From: Glycomyces buryatensis
GTDB lineage: Bacteria > Actinomycetota > Actinomycetes > Mycobacteriales > Micromonosporaceae
Assembly: GCF_004912275.1 (NCBI RefSeq)
Contig: NZ_STGY01000001.1
Coordinates: forward strand, 129,984 to 193,983
Direction: 5' to 3'
Length of the DNA: 64,000 nucleotides
Under the pieces are notes generated by a model. It did no database searches and was not told the origin of the DNA. It was given only the letters and a program-made list of their open reading frames with translations. A program made the translations under genes and the position numbers. Positions 44,566 through 53,597 of the stretch are shown here, one piece after another. The first letter of the stretch is position 1. The number at the start of each line of letters is the position of its first letter.

Positions 44566-45834
44566 TCAGCGCTCGCCCGTCTCCCAGATCGCGGCGATCG
44601 GGATGGCCCGCATTTTCGGGCCGAATGGCAGGGTCTTGTCACCGGTGTGGAGCACCACGCCGAGGAGGAAGTCATCGCCAAGACGCTGTTCGAGATGCCG
44701 GAGCCCTCGGAAGTCATCGCTCCGGATCGTGTCACCGGCCTTGATCTCGAAGGCCACCACCTGATTGCGCGGCCCTTCAAGCACGATGTCCACCTCAATC
44801 TGGTCTTTGGTTCGGTAGTGGAACATCTCGGCCCTCGCGTCCGACCAGGTGAGCTGCCTGGCTATCTCCATGGAGACGAAGCCTTCGAGAACCGGCCCAA
44901 ACGGATCGCCAGGACGGCGCAGCGAGTGAGCGTCCAGTTTCAGCAGGTGCGCGGCGAGCCCCGAGTCCACCATCGCGACCTTCCGGGTGGAGACGGCCCG
45001 AGAACTGACGTTCCGGGTCCACGCCGGAATCGTCTTGATCAGGAAGACCTCTTCCAGCAGGTACAGGTACCGCTTGATCGTGTCCTTCGGGGCCTCAAGA
45101 AGTTTCGCCAGGTTGTTAGGTACAAGCAACTGGCCCGAACGACCGGCCAGCAGCTTGATGAGCGCCCGCATCTGCGGGCCCCGAGAGATCTCGGACAGCT
45201 GCATGACATCGCGGTTGACCAGATCCGAAAGGTATGAGTCGAAGAATTGCGACCGCCGTTTCACGGTGCGGGCCACCGCTTCGGGGAACCCGCCCCGCAC
45301 CACCCGTTCGATATAGCCCTTCCGGTTCTCTTCGCTGCGGTAGCGGAATTCGGGCCCCTGCTCGAAGACCGCATCGATGAACCCGTCGGGAGTGCCGCCG
45401 ATCTCTCCTTGGGACAGCGGCCAGAGCTCAATGGTCTCCATCCGCCCGACGAGCGTGTCCGGCAGGTTCCGGAGCCCCATGACCCGCGCGGAGCCGGTCA
45501 GCAGGAACCGCCCCGGACGGCCTTCCCTGTCCACGGTCGACTTGATCGACAGCAACAGCTCTGGATCGCGTTGGATCTCGTCGATGATCATCAAGCCGTC
45601 GCCACGAACGAAGCCAGTAGGGTCGTAGACAGCGGCCCGCCTGGTCTCGGGGTCGTCCAGGCTGAGCCATTCGGCTCCCCGTTCCTTCCCCACCTGCTGC
45701 ACGAGTGTGCTCTTGCCGGATTGGCGAGCACCGTTGACCAGCACCACCCGAGTGTCGGACAGCGCCTCCTCGACAGCCACAGCGGCGTGACGTGGGATTA
45801 TATGCCCGATCGGGGACGGAGGAAGTTGAATCAT
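44566..45834 (-). CDS. AAA/DUF4143-type ATPase
   Basis: 422 aa. The N-terminal AAA domain has Walker A VLVNGARQSGKSTL (residues about 31-44) and Walker B GLMIIDEIQRDPELLLSI. LLTGSARVMGL follows. The C-terminal DUF4143 domain (winged helix plus nuclease-like fold) includes VAFEIKAGDTIRSDDFRGLRHLE. The family is widespread, often acquired, and of unknown role. ATG 45834 lies seven bases after TAGGAT. The gene sits exactly between direct repeats (44490-44556 and 45999-46076), with a six-unit 23-bp repeat array in its promoter. Confidence 0.92.
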   Translation of the reverse strand: MIQLPPSPIGHIIPRHAAVAVEEALSDTRVVLVNGARQSGKSTLVQQVGKERGAEWLSLDDPETRRAAVYDPTGFVRGDGLMIIDEIQRDPELLLSIKSTVDREGRPGRFLLTGSARVMGLRNLPDTLVGRMETIELWPLSQGEIGGTPDGFIDAVFEQGPEFRYRSEENRKGYIERVVRGGFPEAVARTVKRRSQFFDSYLSDLVNRDVMQLSEISRGPQMRALIKLLAGRSGQLLVPNNLAKLLEAPKDTIKRYLYLLEEVFLIKTIPAWTRNVSSRAVSTRKVAMVDSGLAAHLLKLDAHSLRRPGDPFGPVLEGFVSMEIARQLTWSDARAEMFHYRTKDQIEVDIVLEGPRNQVVAFEIKAGDTIRSDDFRGLRHLEQRLGDDFLLGVVLHTGDKTLPFGPKMRAIPIAAIWETGER

Positions 45835-45851
45835 GGGCACGATCCTAACAC

Positions 45852-45990
45852 CTCGTGCGCGTTTGGCCGCAGTATTCGTGCGCGTTTCGTCGCCCAGCTT
45901 GTGCGCACATAGACGCCATATTTGTGCGCGTTTCGTCGCCCTGTTTGTGCGCACATGGCCGCAATACTCGTGCGCGTTTCGCCGCAACAG
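45852..45990. repeat. 23-bp tandem repeat array over the ATPase promoter
   Basis: Six units each containing GTGCGC. The motif occurs at 45855, 45878, 45901, 45924, 45947 and 45970, exactly 23 bases apart. Units alternate between GTGCGCGTTT and GTGCGCACAT types, giving a partial 46-bp superrepeat. The array starts four bases upstream of the probable -10 (TAGGAT, minus strand). Confidence 0.9.
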
Positions 45991-45998
45991 CAGGCGAG

Positions 45999-46020
45999 CC
46001 CGGCCCGCTTCAGGGCCGGG
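45999..46020. terminator. Terminator of the flavin monooxygenase gene
   Basis: CCCGGCCC (45999-46006), loop GCTTCA, GGGCCGGG (46013-46020). It overlaps the stop codon (46010-46012) of the minus-strand gene. Confidence 0.65.
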
Positions 46021-46076
46021 TTTCGAGGAGTCCCTGGATCGGGCGGAGCGCGACGCCGAGCGGGACGAACCGGGCG
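45999..46076. repeat. Direct repeat, right copy flanking the ATPase cassette
   Basis: The 3' end of the monooxygenase gene with its terminator; partner of 44490-44556. It contains 11 extra bases absent from the left copy. Confidence 0.9.
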
Positions 46077-47203
46077 GCGGTGTCCCGCAGCATTGCCGCG
46101 ACCGGATTGCGGTTGAACATCATCGGCGCGAGCTGCCGTGAGTTCTTCTGCGCTGCTTCGACTCGGGGCCGCTGGCCTCGTTCGAACGCCGCCAGTGCCG
46201 TGGGCACCAGGTGCGGTTCGCAGTCGGCGAGGTGGCGCACGAGGGCACCGGCCGATTCCATGGCCATGCCTGCGCCGATCCCGGCCGTCGGCAGGAATCC
46301 GGCCGCGGCGTCGCCGACCAGGGCGACCCTGCCGACCGTCCATTCGGCGGCGCGGCAGTCGGTCAGCGACCAGTAATAGCTTTCGCGCCCGTCGACGGCC
46401 TCGGTGAGCACCCGGTCGAGGCGCGGGCCCGCCTCCGGTGTCCGGTCCCGCAGCCGGGCGACGAACGCGCCGAGCCCGGCGCCCTTCTCAGTCCGGGGGC
46501 CGCAGACGATGACGCCCAGCCGGTCCTTCACCGGATAGGTGCCGACGAAGTACCCGGTGCCCCAGAGCTCCTCGCCGAGATCCGAGTCGCCGTCGGCCTC
46601 GGCCCAGACCACCCAGCCGCCCCAGCCGGTGTCGAAGGTGGGCACCAGCTCGGCATCGAGCACGAGTTCGCGAGTGGAGGAGTGCAGGCCGTCGGCGACG
46701 ATCACCGCATCGAACTCGCCCCGCACCTCGGTTCCGGCCTCGGAGAAGATGACGGTCACCGAGTTCGCCCGCTGGTCCATGGCCGTGACGCTCGTATGGT
46801 GGGCGACCGTCCTCGCGGGCGCTGCAAGCACGTTCATCAGCTCCCCGCGGCTGATCCCACGGTAGTCGCCGTAGGTGTTGAGCAGCTTGCCCAGGGAGTA
46901 CTCGCGAACCAGCGCCCCGTGCCGATTGCGGATCCGGTAGCGGTCCAACGGCACGCTGCGGTCCCAGTATTCCTGGCTCACACCGAGTTCGGCCAGGACC
47001 GGGTCGACCAGCGGCATGAGGGCGAGCATGTAGCCGCTGGGGGCGTCGGGGCCGGCCCGATCGATGAGTACCGGGTGCAGGCCGCTGCGGCGCAGCAGAC
47101 CCGCCACCGCCAATCCCGCGACCCCGGCGCCGACGACCAGCACCCGCAGCCGGTCACCTTCCATGTCCCGCAATTGGTTCCGGATTGAAGTCTCGTGCGG
47201 CAC
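46010..47203 (-). CDS. FAD-dependent monooxygenase (PHBH/tetracycline hydroxylase class)
   Basis: 397 aa. Class A flavoprotein monooxygenase: GxGxxG at VLVVGAGVAGLAVAGLLRRSG, the DG motif near VIVADGLHSSTRELV, and the GD motif VALVGDAAAGFLPTAGIGAGMAMESA. Proteins of this class hydroxylate aromatic or polyketide compounds and often confer resistance or degradation. GTG 47203 was chosen because GAGGAGGGG lies just upstream. It is divergent from a TetR gene with an operator pair between them, so expression is probably induced by its substrate. Confidence 0.9.
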   Translation of the reverse strand: MPHETSIRNQLRDMEGDRLRVLVVGAGVAGLAVAGLLRRSGLHPVLIDRAGPDAPSGYMLALMPLVDPVLAELGVSQEYWDRSVPLDRYRIRNRHGALVREYSLGKLLNTYGDYRGISRGELMNVLAAPARTVAHHTSVTAMDQRANSVTVIFSEAGTEVRGEFDAVIVADGLHSSTRELVLDAELVPTFDTGWGGWVVWAEADGDSDLGEELWGTGYFVGTYPVKDRLGVIVCGPRTEKGAGLGAFVARLRDRTPEAGPRLDRVLTEAVDGRESYYWSLTDCRAAEWTVGRVALVGDAAAGFLPTAGIGAGMAMESAGALVRHLADCEPHLVPTALAAFERGQRPRVEAAQKNSRQLAPMMFNRNPVAAMLRDTAARFVPLGVALRPIQGLLETRP

Positions 47204-47221
47204 GGCCCCTCCTCGATCGAG

Positions 47222-47272
47222 TGGACCAGGTGGTCCACCACCACCGTACATTCTATTGGACCAGTCGGTCCA
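47222..47272. promoter_or_regulatory. TetR operator pair between monooxygenase and regulator
   Basis: TGGACCAGGTGGTCCA (47222-47237, perfect 7-2-7) and TGGACCAGTCGGTCCA (47257-47272, one mismatch) are centred 35 bases apart in the divergent promoter region. They should bind the TetR-family protein encoded to the right and control both genes. Confidence 0.85.
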
Positions 47273-47283
47273 CTGGAGTTGAT

Positions 47284-47931
47284 ATGCTGGGTTCCATGGC
47301 AGAACGCGAAGTCGGAGTGCTGGCGCCGGAGAGGCGCGAGCAACTGCTCGCGGCCGCGGCGGACGAATTCACCCGGGCCGGCTACGAACGGGCCTCACTC
47401 AACCGCATCATCCGAGATCAGGGCATGAGCAAGAGCTCGTTCTACCACTACTTCGCGTCCAAGGAAGCGCTGTTCAACGCCGTGGTCACCGGCCTCGCCA
47501 CCGCCGTGGCCGAGGCGCTGAATCCCCCGAGCGCCGAGGATCTGACCGAGGGGGACTTCTGGCCCCGCATCACCGAACTCACCGACCACCTGGCCCGAAT
47601 CAGCCGGGACGAACCCGCCGCCGCGCGCCTGGCCGGGCTCTACTACCTCGCCGACGCACCGAACGGCGCGGGCACCCCGATCACCGCCGTCAGGAACGCC
47701 GTCGACGACTGGATCGACCGCGCCCTGGAGATCGGCCGGGCCCGCGGTGAAGTGGGCGACGGCCTCCCCATCGCCCTGCAACGCCATCTGGCCAAGGCCG
47801 TCATCTGGGCCATGGACGAATGGACGGTCGCCAACCTCGACCGCCTGTCCCCCACAGATCTCGGGCGACTTCCCGCCACGCAGCTCGACGCCATCAAGCG
47901 CCTCCTCGCCGCCGATGAGGAACGCGGTTAA
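47284..47931 (+). CDS. TetR-family transcriptional regulator
   Basis: 215 aa. The N-terminal helix-turn-helix ([48 protein letters not shown]) is typical of TetR; the remainder is an all-helical ligand domain. An ATG at 47296 (MAEREVGV) is an equally good start, lying seven bases after TATGCT. The tandem operators upstream and the divergent flavin monooxygenase suggest it senses that enzyme's substrate and represses both genes. Confidence 0.92.
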   Translation: MLGSMAEREVGVLAPERREQLLAAAADEFTRAGYERASLNRIIRDQGMSKSSFYHYFASKEALFNAVVTGLATAVAEALNPPSAEDLTEGDFWPRITELTDHLARISRDEPAAARLAGLYYLADAPNGAGTPITAVRNAVDDWIDRALEIGRARGEVGDGLPIALQRHLAKAVIWAMDEWTVANLDRLSPTDLGRLPATQLDAIKRLLAADEERG

Positions 47932-48654
47932 GCGCATTGCTGTTCGGTTTGGGCGCTTGGGCATTGGCAGTTGGCACAGGTGACGGGTTCGTTGGTGGTG
48001 TTGTCGCGCCTGGGGAGGCCTGCATTGGGAGCGGGGGCGCTGGCGGGGACGGTGTCGGTGGAAGGCCCGGCTGCGCTAAAGGCGGCGGCGACGAAGGTGT
48101 GAACGGGGCCGGTGTCCGTTCGCGGGGCAGGGCCTGCGGAGGCTCCAGGACTCCTTCGACTCGGGTGGGCGGCACGCCCGGGCGCGGGGTGCGGTCCTGG
48201 CGGTTTCCGTTGCGGCCGTGGGCATCTGGTGCGGAACGTGAGGGTTTTCTCCCCGATCGGGTGATGCGGCTGAGCCTGGAGCGAAGGACAATTGAGGTAC
48301 GCACAGGGATATGGAATTAGTACAGGTGTCGAGCAGGTGTAAGCAGACTACGCCAAGCCTCTGGCCGAGACGGCGCCTGACCGGTTCCGAGAACGACTGG
48401 CCCGCACTGGGCCTGGTGTTCTCAGTCCCCGAAGTGCTATCGGGTCCCGCGGTCCACCGCGCCCTTCATGGGCCGGTGTAGGGGGGAGACGGCCTTGTCG
48501 GGATCACCTCGACTTGGCGGCACGTGTCCTGAACGAGGCACACCAGCGCTATCGATGCAACGCCGACCATAGCGGGAGTCATGCGCTACCAGGCACACAC
48601 GCGAAACGGCGCCCTGCCAGTGAGCGGGACAGTGGAGCGGTGTCTGGGCCGAGG

Positions 48655-48750
48655 GGCGAGGCATGCCCTCCAAGGAATGACCCGCGGAGCGTGCCGGACC
48701 TGTAGGCGAAGCACACCCTCCACGGCAGGGCATGCGAAGCGTGCCAGACC
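48655..48750. repeat. 46-bp direct repeat, two units (period 50)
   Basis: 48655-48700 and 48705-48750 share GGCGA-GC, CCCTCCA, and a GCG-AGCGTGCC-GACC end. Both are in the gene desert after the tetR gene. Confidence 0.7.
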
Positions 48751-49252
48751 AAGGACGGGGGGCCTCCCAAGCGGAGCCTGCCTGCACACCAGACGGGGCA
48801 CGGGAAGGAAGCGACCAGGACACGCCCGGACCGGCCGGTCAGGACGCCCCGACAGCGGGGCTGCACTCGACCGGACGGACCGGTCAGCGGGACGCTCGTT
48901 GATCGGCACCGTTCTGCCGGAACGGAGCCGGTCGGCGGAACGGACCGGCGAGCGGGAGGCGCCTCGATGGGCTGCACCTGACCGGAACGGACCGGCGCCA
49001 GACGCGAAGCCCCTCACGGGGAAGCGGGAGCGCACGACCGACAGGCACCAAGGCCGAGGGCCGAGTGCCGATGCGTGATGCCCGAAGCGGGACAAAGGAA
49101 GGAGGCACAACGACCATGACGGACCCGAGCTTGAACTCGACCGCGCCTCGCGCTTGCCCCTTCCGACAGTCCCGCACGCGCGGCCCGGCACTGGAACCAC
49201 CGACCCCGCCCGGGCCGCCGCTCCGCCGAGCCTGGCCCCGCCGGGGCGCATT

Positions 49253-49490
49253 CCGGCCCGACCCCGGCAACGCACCCTGGGGCGGTCCCTTCACCATCCC
49301 ATCGCTGAGCGCCCGAACCCCGACCGAAGACCGGCCCGACCTCGGCAACGCACCCAGGACCGGTTCCTTCACCGCTTCATCGCTGACGGCTTGAACCGCA
49401 AGAGCGATGCCACCGGCGCTCGGCGACGCACCGACGACCACGCTGCCACCAACCCATCGCTGAGTGCCAGAACCCCCAGTCGAACCGCGG
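49253..49490. repeat. About 78-bp degenerate tandem repeat, three units
   Basis: Units begin near 49253, 49331 and 49409 and share CGGCAACGCACCC, CCTTCACC and CATCGCTGA blocks. The period is 78 bases (26 codons), so a minus- or plus-strand repeat peptide is possible. Confidence 0.65.
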
Positions 49491-49582
49491 CCCGGAACGA
49501 ATCGCCACCTGGACCGAACAACAGTGCCCCTAGCCAGGGCCGACGTCTCTCCGAGCGGGCTCGGGAAATGCCGGCGGCCCGG

Positions 49583-50743
49583 TCAGACCTCCAGGTTCAG
49601 GCGGTAGCCGCGCTTGATGACCGTCTCCACGCACGAACGCAGTTGGACGGCGTCCCGCAGGCGGGTCACCGCCATCTCCACCGCATGGCCGTCCGCGCCT
49701 CTGGGCAAGTGCCCCAGCAGTTCCGCTCGCGAGAGCACCTTGCCGTTGGCGCTCGCCAGCGCCCGGATCACCGCCATCGGCGCCGGCGGCAGCTGGAACG
49801 GCTCGTCGTCGAGCAGCACCATGTGGCCGCGCAGTTCGATGCGGTGGCCGGTGGCCAGCAGCATTCGGCGGGAGCGCTTGGGCAGCGCGGAGGCGACGGT
49901 GCGGACCAGTGATCCGAGCCGGGCCCGCTGCGGCTGGACCGTGTCGACGCCGAGGCGTGTCAGCGGGGATGCCGTGACGGGGCCGACCGCGACCGGGAGG
50001 ACGCCATTGTCCTCGGCCGGTGCGCGAAAGGCCTCCAGCATGTCCGCGGCCTGGTCTCCGGCGATGCGCAGCAGCGCGTTGGCGGCGGGCGCGGAAGTGA
50101 AGGTGACGGCGTCGATCCTTCTGGCGCAGATGGCGTCGACGAGGCGCTGCACGGGCGTGATGTCGGTGGGCAGGGTCCAGCGGTAGACGGGTACCGGGAC
50201 GGCCGCGCCGCCGCCGTCGCGGACGGTGCGGATGAAGTCCTCGGCGGGGTCGCCGTGGAGCTGGATCGCCACGCGCTGGCCGTCGACGCCGTGGTCGCGC
50301 AGCCATTCGACCACTTCTGTGCCGGTCTCGGAGGGCGCCGTCCACTCCTCGGTGAGTCCGGCGGCGCGGACCGCGCCGAGGGCTTTCGGCCCCCGGCACA
50401 GGATCTTCGCGTCAGCCATGACGCGGAGCAGGTCGTCGCCCATGCCCCAGCCTTCGGCCGCCTCCAACCAGCCCCGGAAGCCGATCCCAGTGGTGGCCAC
50501 GATCATGTCGGGCGCCTCCCGGATCAGCTCCACAGTGGCCGCTCGCAGTGCCTCGTCATCGGGCAGCGGGACGATCCGGAGGGTGGGGGCGACGATGGTG
50601 CGCGCGCCCCGCCGCTCCAGGAGCGTGGAGAGTTCGTCGGCGCGCCGCTGCGCGGTCACGGCGACGGTGTATCCGGTCAAAGGTGCTAGCACGGTCTTGG
50701 CTCCGGTCTCGGGCTCACGTGGTGGGGCGGAGGCGCCGACCAT
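49583..50743 (-). CDS. nnaR: Uroporphyrinogen-III synthase-like regulator NnaR (HemD plus winged helix)
   Basis: 386 aa. Residues about 20-270 are a HemD fold (YTVAVTAQRRADELSTLLERRGA, IDAVTFTSAPAANALL). Residues about 290-386 are an OmpR/Trans_reg_C-type winged helix ending TRLRDAVQLRSCVETVIKRGYRLNLEV. This fusion is the NnaR type; in Streptomyces and Mycobacterium it activates nitrate/nitrite assimilation together with GlnR. Here it is the last gene of the nirB-nirD operon, its start overlapping the nirD 3' end by 58 bases, which fits that role. It may not make siroheme precursor itself. Confidence 0.9.
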   Translation of the reverse strand: MVGASAPPREPETGAKTVLAPLTGYTVAVTAQRRADELSTLLERRGARTIVAPTLRIVPLPDDEALRAATVELIREAPDMIVATTGIGFRGWLEAAEGWGMGDDLLRVMADAKILCRGPKALGAVRAAGLTEEWTAPSETGTEVVEWLRDHGVDGQRVAIQLHGDPAEDFIRTVRDGGGAAVPVPVYRWTLPTDITPVQRLVDAICARRIDAVTFTSAPAANALLRIAGDQAADMLEAFRAPAEDNGVLPVAVGPVTASPLTRLGVDTVQPQRARLGSLVRTVASALPKRSRRMLLATGHRIELRGHMVLLDDEPFQLPPAPMAVIRALASANGKVLSRAELLGHLPRGADGHAVEMAVTRLRDAVQLRSCVETVIKRGYRLNLEV

Positions 50744-51084
50744 AAGGCGCTCGCTTTCACGTCCGCTGTAGCGCCGACGCGGACCTCGCCATCGACGACT
50801 TCGACCGCGAAGACGTCGAGCGAAGCGCTCTCATCGTCGAGGCAGCGGCCGGTCTTGAGCGAGAACACCTGCTTGAGCAGGGGGCTGGCGACGGTGGGCT
50901 CGCCGCCCCGGTCGCCGACGATGCCGCGGCTCATGACGTTCGCGCCGCTGAACGGGTCCAGGTTGGACACCGCGAAGAGGCTGCCGTCGCCGAGCCGGAA
51001 CACCGCGACCTGGGCGCCGTCCCCCAGCAGCGCGGCGGCGCCGCGTCCGGGGATCAGCCTGTCGAATTCACAGATTGACTCCAT
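50686..51084 (-). CDS. nirD: Nitrite reductase small subunit NirD
   Basis: 132 aa. A Rieske-like beta fold without the Fe-S ligands, as normal for assimilatory NirD: CEFDRLIPGRGAAALL, QVAVFRLGDGSLFAVSNLDPFSGANVMSRGIVGDRGGEPTVASPLLKQVFSLKTGRCLDD. GGGAG is eight bases upstream of the ATG. It starts five bases after the nirB stop and its 3' part overlaps the nnaR start. It partners with NirB to reduce nitrite to ammonia. Confidence 0.94.
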   Translation of the reverse strand: MESICEFDRLIPGRGAAALLGDGAQVAVFRLGDGSLFAVSNLDPFSGANVMSRGIVGDRGGEPTVASPLLKQVFSLKTGRCLDDESASLDVFAVEVVDGEVRVGATADVKASALWSAPPPHHVSPRPEPRPC

Positions 51085-51089
51085 GTTGG

Positions 51090-53597
51090 TCACTCCCTTT
51101 CTGAACTGAGGCTTGCTGAGTCGAGCCTGGAAGGCGTGCCGAGCAGCACCGGCGTGGCGTGCGAGCGCTCCGAGGCCCCGGCCGGGAACTTCTGGCCGCG
51201 CACCTCTTCGAACTCGATCGTCGGGTCGGGGGCTTCGGGGGCGTTGATGAACGAGACGAACCGCTGGAGCTTCTCGGGGTCCTCGATGACGCCCTTCCAC
51301 TCGTCGGCGTAGTTGTCGACGTGCTTGGCCATCAGGGCGTCGAGCTCGGCGCAGATGCCCAGCTTGTCGTCGACGATGACCTCGCGCAGGTAGTCGATGC
51401 CGCCGTCGAGGGCCTCGACCCACTTCGAGGTGCGCTGGAGCCGGTCGGCGGTGGAGACGTAGAACATCAGGAACCGGTCGATGGTCCGGACCAGCGTGTC
51501 GCCGTCCACATCGGATACGAGGAGGTCCGCGTGGCGGGGCGTGAACCCGCCGTTGCCGCCGACGTACAGGTTCCAGCCGTCCTCGGTGGCGATCACCCCG
51601 AAGTCCTTGCCGCGGGCCTCGGCGCACTCGCGGGCGCAACCGGACACGGCCGACTTCAGCTTGTGCGGGCTGCGCAGACCGCGGTAGCGCAGCTCCAGGT
51701 CGATGGCCATCTTCACCGAGTCCTGGACGCCGTAGCGGCACCAGTCGGTGCCCACACAGGACTTGACGGTGCGCAGCGCCTTGCCGTAGGCGTGACCGGA
51801 CTCGAAGCCCGCGTCCACGAGCTTCTTCCAGATCTTCGGCAGGTCCTCCACGCGCGCACCGAACATGTCGATGCGCTGGCCGCCGGTGATCTTGGTGTAG
51901 AGGTCGAACTCCTTGGCGACCTCGCCGATGACGATCAGCTTGTCCGGGGTGATCTCGCCGCCGGGGATGCGCGGGACCACCGAATAGGTGCCATTGCGCT
52001 GCATATTCGCCAGGAAGTGGTCGTTGGTGTCCTGGAGGGTGGCCTGCTCGCCGTCGAGGATGTGCCCGTTGGAGAGGCTCGCCAGGATCGAGGCCACCGT
52101 CGGCTTGCACAGGTCGCAGCCGGCGCCCGAACCGTAGCGGGCGATCAGGTCCGAGAAGGTGGTGATGCCGGTGACCTTGACGATGTCGAACAGCTCCGCG
52201 CGGGACTGCGAGAAGTGCTCACACACCGACTTGGAGACCTCGACGCCGCCTTCGGTCAACAGCTGCTTCAGCATCGGGATGCACGAGCCGCAGCTGGTGC
52301 CGGCCTTGGTACAGGCCTTGATCGCCCCGACGTCCTGGCAGCCCTCGTGGATCGCGCCCATGATCTCGCCCTTGGAGACCGCGTTGCACGAGCACACCTG
52401 CGCGGCGTCGGGCAGCGTGCCCTCGACCTCGCCGGAGGACAGCAGGTCCGCGAGCTGGCCCGGGGCCTTGGCGCCGACGCTGGCCCGCAGCAGCGGGTAG
52501 GGCTCGGCATTGCCGACGAGCATGCCGCCCAACAGGGTCTGCGCGTCGTCGGACAGGATCAGCTTGGCGTACACGCCCTCGACGGGGTCGAGATAGGTCG
52601 TCGCCAGCGGGCCGTCCATGGCCCCGAACTGGGCCACGTCCACGCCGAGCAGCTTGAGCTTGGTGGACATGTCGGCGCCGGGGAACGTCGCCTCGCCGCC
52701 GGCGAGGCGGTCCGCGACGACCTCGGCCATCGAATAACCGGGGGCCACGAGTCCGTAGCAGACGCCCTCCATCGCCGCGACCTCGCCGATCGCGTAGACG
52801 TTCTCGTCCGACGTCTGGCAGGACAGGTCGGTGATGATGCCGCCGCGCTCGCCGACCTCGATGCCGCACTCGCGGGCCAGCTGGTCGCGCGGGCGCACCC
52901 CGGCGGCGAAGATGATCAGGTCGGTGTCGTAGGCGACGCCCTCCTGGTTCGTCTCCATGCGCAGCCGGTCGTCAACCACCTCGATCTTCGAGCCGCCGGT
53001 CGACGTCGCCACGTCGATGCCGAGCTTCTCGATGTGCTGCTTGAGGATCCCGCCGCCGGCCTCGTCCATCTGGCGGGCCATGAGCCAGGGGGCGAACTCC
53101 ACGATCTGCGTCTTGAGCCCGAGGAGCCCCAGCGCATTGGCCGCCTCGAGTCCGAGCAGGCCGCCGCCGATGACGACGCCGTGGCGTTTGCCCTCGGCGT
53201 GGGCCTTGATGGCCTCCAGGTCCTCGATCGTGCGGTAGACGAACACACCCTCGGCGTCGGCGCCCTCCATGGGCGGCACGAACGCGTAGGAACCGGTGGC
53301 CAGCACGAGCTTGTCGTAGGGGTACTCACCGGAGTCGGTGTAGACGACCTGGCTGGTGCGGGCGATCGAGACCACCGGCTCCCCCAGCCGCACGTCCACG
53401 CCCGGCAGCTCGCCCGCGAGCGAGAGCTCCTCGGCGCTCACCCCGTCGAAGAACGCCGACAGTCGCACCCGGTCGTAGGCCGGACGCGGCTCCTCCGCGA
53501 GGACCGTGACCTCCCAGGACGGATCCCTCTCGGTGATCGCTTCCAGGAACCGGCGGCCGACCATGCCGTCGCCGATGACTACCAATCGCTTGCTCAT
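51090..53597 (-). CDS. nirB: NADH-dependent nitrite reductase large subunit NirB
   Basis: 835 aa, full length for the assimilatory enzyme. An FAD/NAD module (VVIGDGMVGRRFLEAI, then VVIGGGLLGLEAANALG) is followed by a BFD [2Fe-2S] domain (CSCNAVSKGEIM, CGSCIP), a second one (GCDLCKPTV) and the siroheme/[4Fe-4S] region (VGTDWCRYG ... SGCARECAEARGKDFGV). It reduces nitrite to ammonia in the cytoplasm. Its start overlaps the upstream FAD-oxidoreductase stop as ATGA. Confidence 0.96.
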   Translation of the reverse strand: MSKRLVVIGDGMVGRRFLEAITERDPSWEVTVLAEEPRPAYDRVRLSAFFDGVSAEELSLAGELPGVDVRLGEPVVSIARTSQVVYTDSGEYPYDKLVLATGSYAFVPPMEGADAEGVFVYRTIEDLEAIKAHAEGKRHGVVIGGGLLGLEAANALGLLGLKTQIVEFAPWLMARQMDEAGGGILKQHIEKLGIDVATSTGGSKIEVVDDRLRMETNQEGVAYDTDLIIFAAGVRPRDQLARECGIEVGERGGIITDLSCQTSDENVYAIGEVAAMEGVCYGLVAPGYSMAEVVADRLAGGEATFPGADMSTKLKLLGVDVAQFGAMDGPLATTYLDPVEGVYAKLILSDDAQTLLGGMLVGNAEPYPLLRASVGAKAPGQLADLLSSGEVEGTLPDAAQVCSCNAVSKGEIMGAIHEGCQDVGAIKACTKAGTSCGSCIPMLKQLLTEGGVEVSKSVCEHFSQSRAELFDIVKVTGITTFSDLIARYGSGAGCDLCKPTVASILASLSNGHILDGEQATLQDTNDHFLANMQRNGTYSVVPRIPGGEITPDKLIVIGEVAKEFDLYTKITGGQRIDMFGARVEDLPKIWKKLVDAGFESGHAYGKALRTVKSCVGTDWCRYGVQDSVKMAIDLELRYRGLRSPHKLKSAVSGCARECAEARGKDFGVIATEDGWNLYVGGNGGFTPRHADLLVSDVDGDTLVRTIDRFLMFYVSTADRLQRTSKWVEALDGGIDYLREVIVDDKLGICAELDALMAKHVDNYADEWKGVIEDPEKLQRFVSFINAPEAPDPTIEFEEVRGQKFPAGASERSHATPVLLGTPSRLDSASLSSERE

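Larger units (their letters stand above)
47932..49582. other. Gene-poor, repeat-rich 1.65-kb stretch
   Basis: I find no gene with a recognisable family. It holds copy B of the long degenerate repeat (47935-48130), a 46-bp direct repeat (48655-48700 and 48705-48750), dense GACCGG/CGAACG-type GC repetition (48800-49050) and three units of a 78-bp repeat (49253-49490). One frame, from the ATG at 49119 to 49394, has a good AAGGAGG site ten bases upstream and encodes about 91 Pro/Arg-rich residues with a 26-residue repeat; whether it is expressed is unclear. Confidence 0.55.

Noticed and set aside
45852-45990. CRISPR array
   Set aside because: Units are contiguous 23-bp repeats without unique spacers, and there are no cas genes.
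49119-49394. A definite gene with a strong ribosome site in the gene desert
   Set aside because: Kept only as a possibility inside the region note because its content is low-complexity and no family is recognised.
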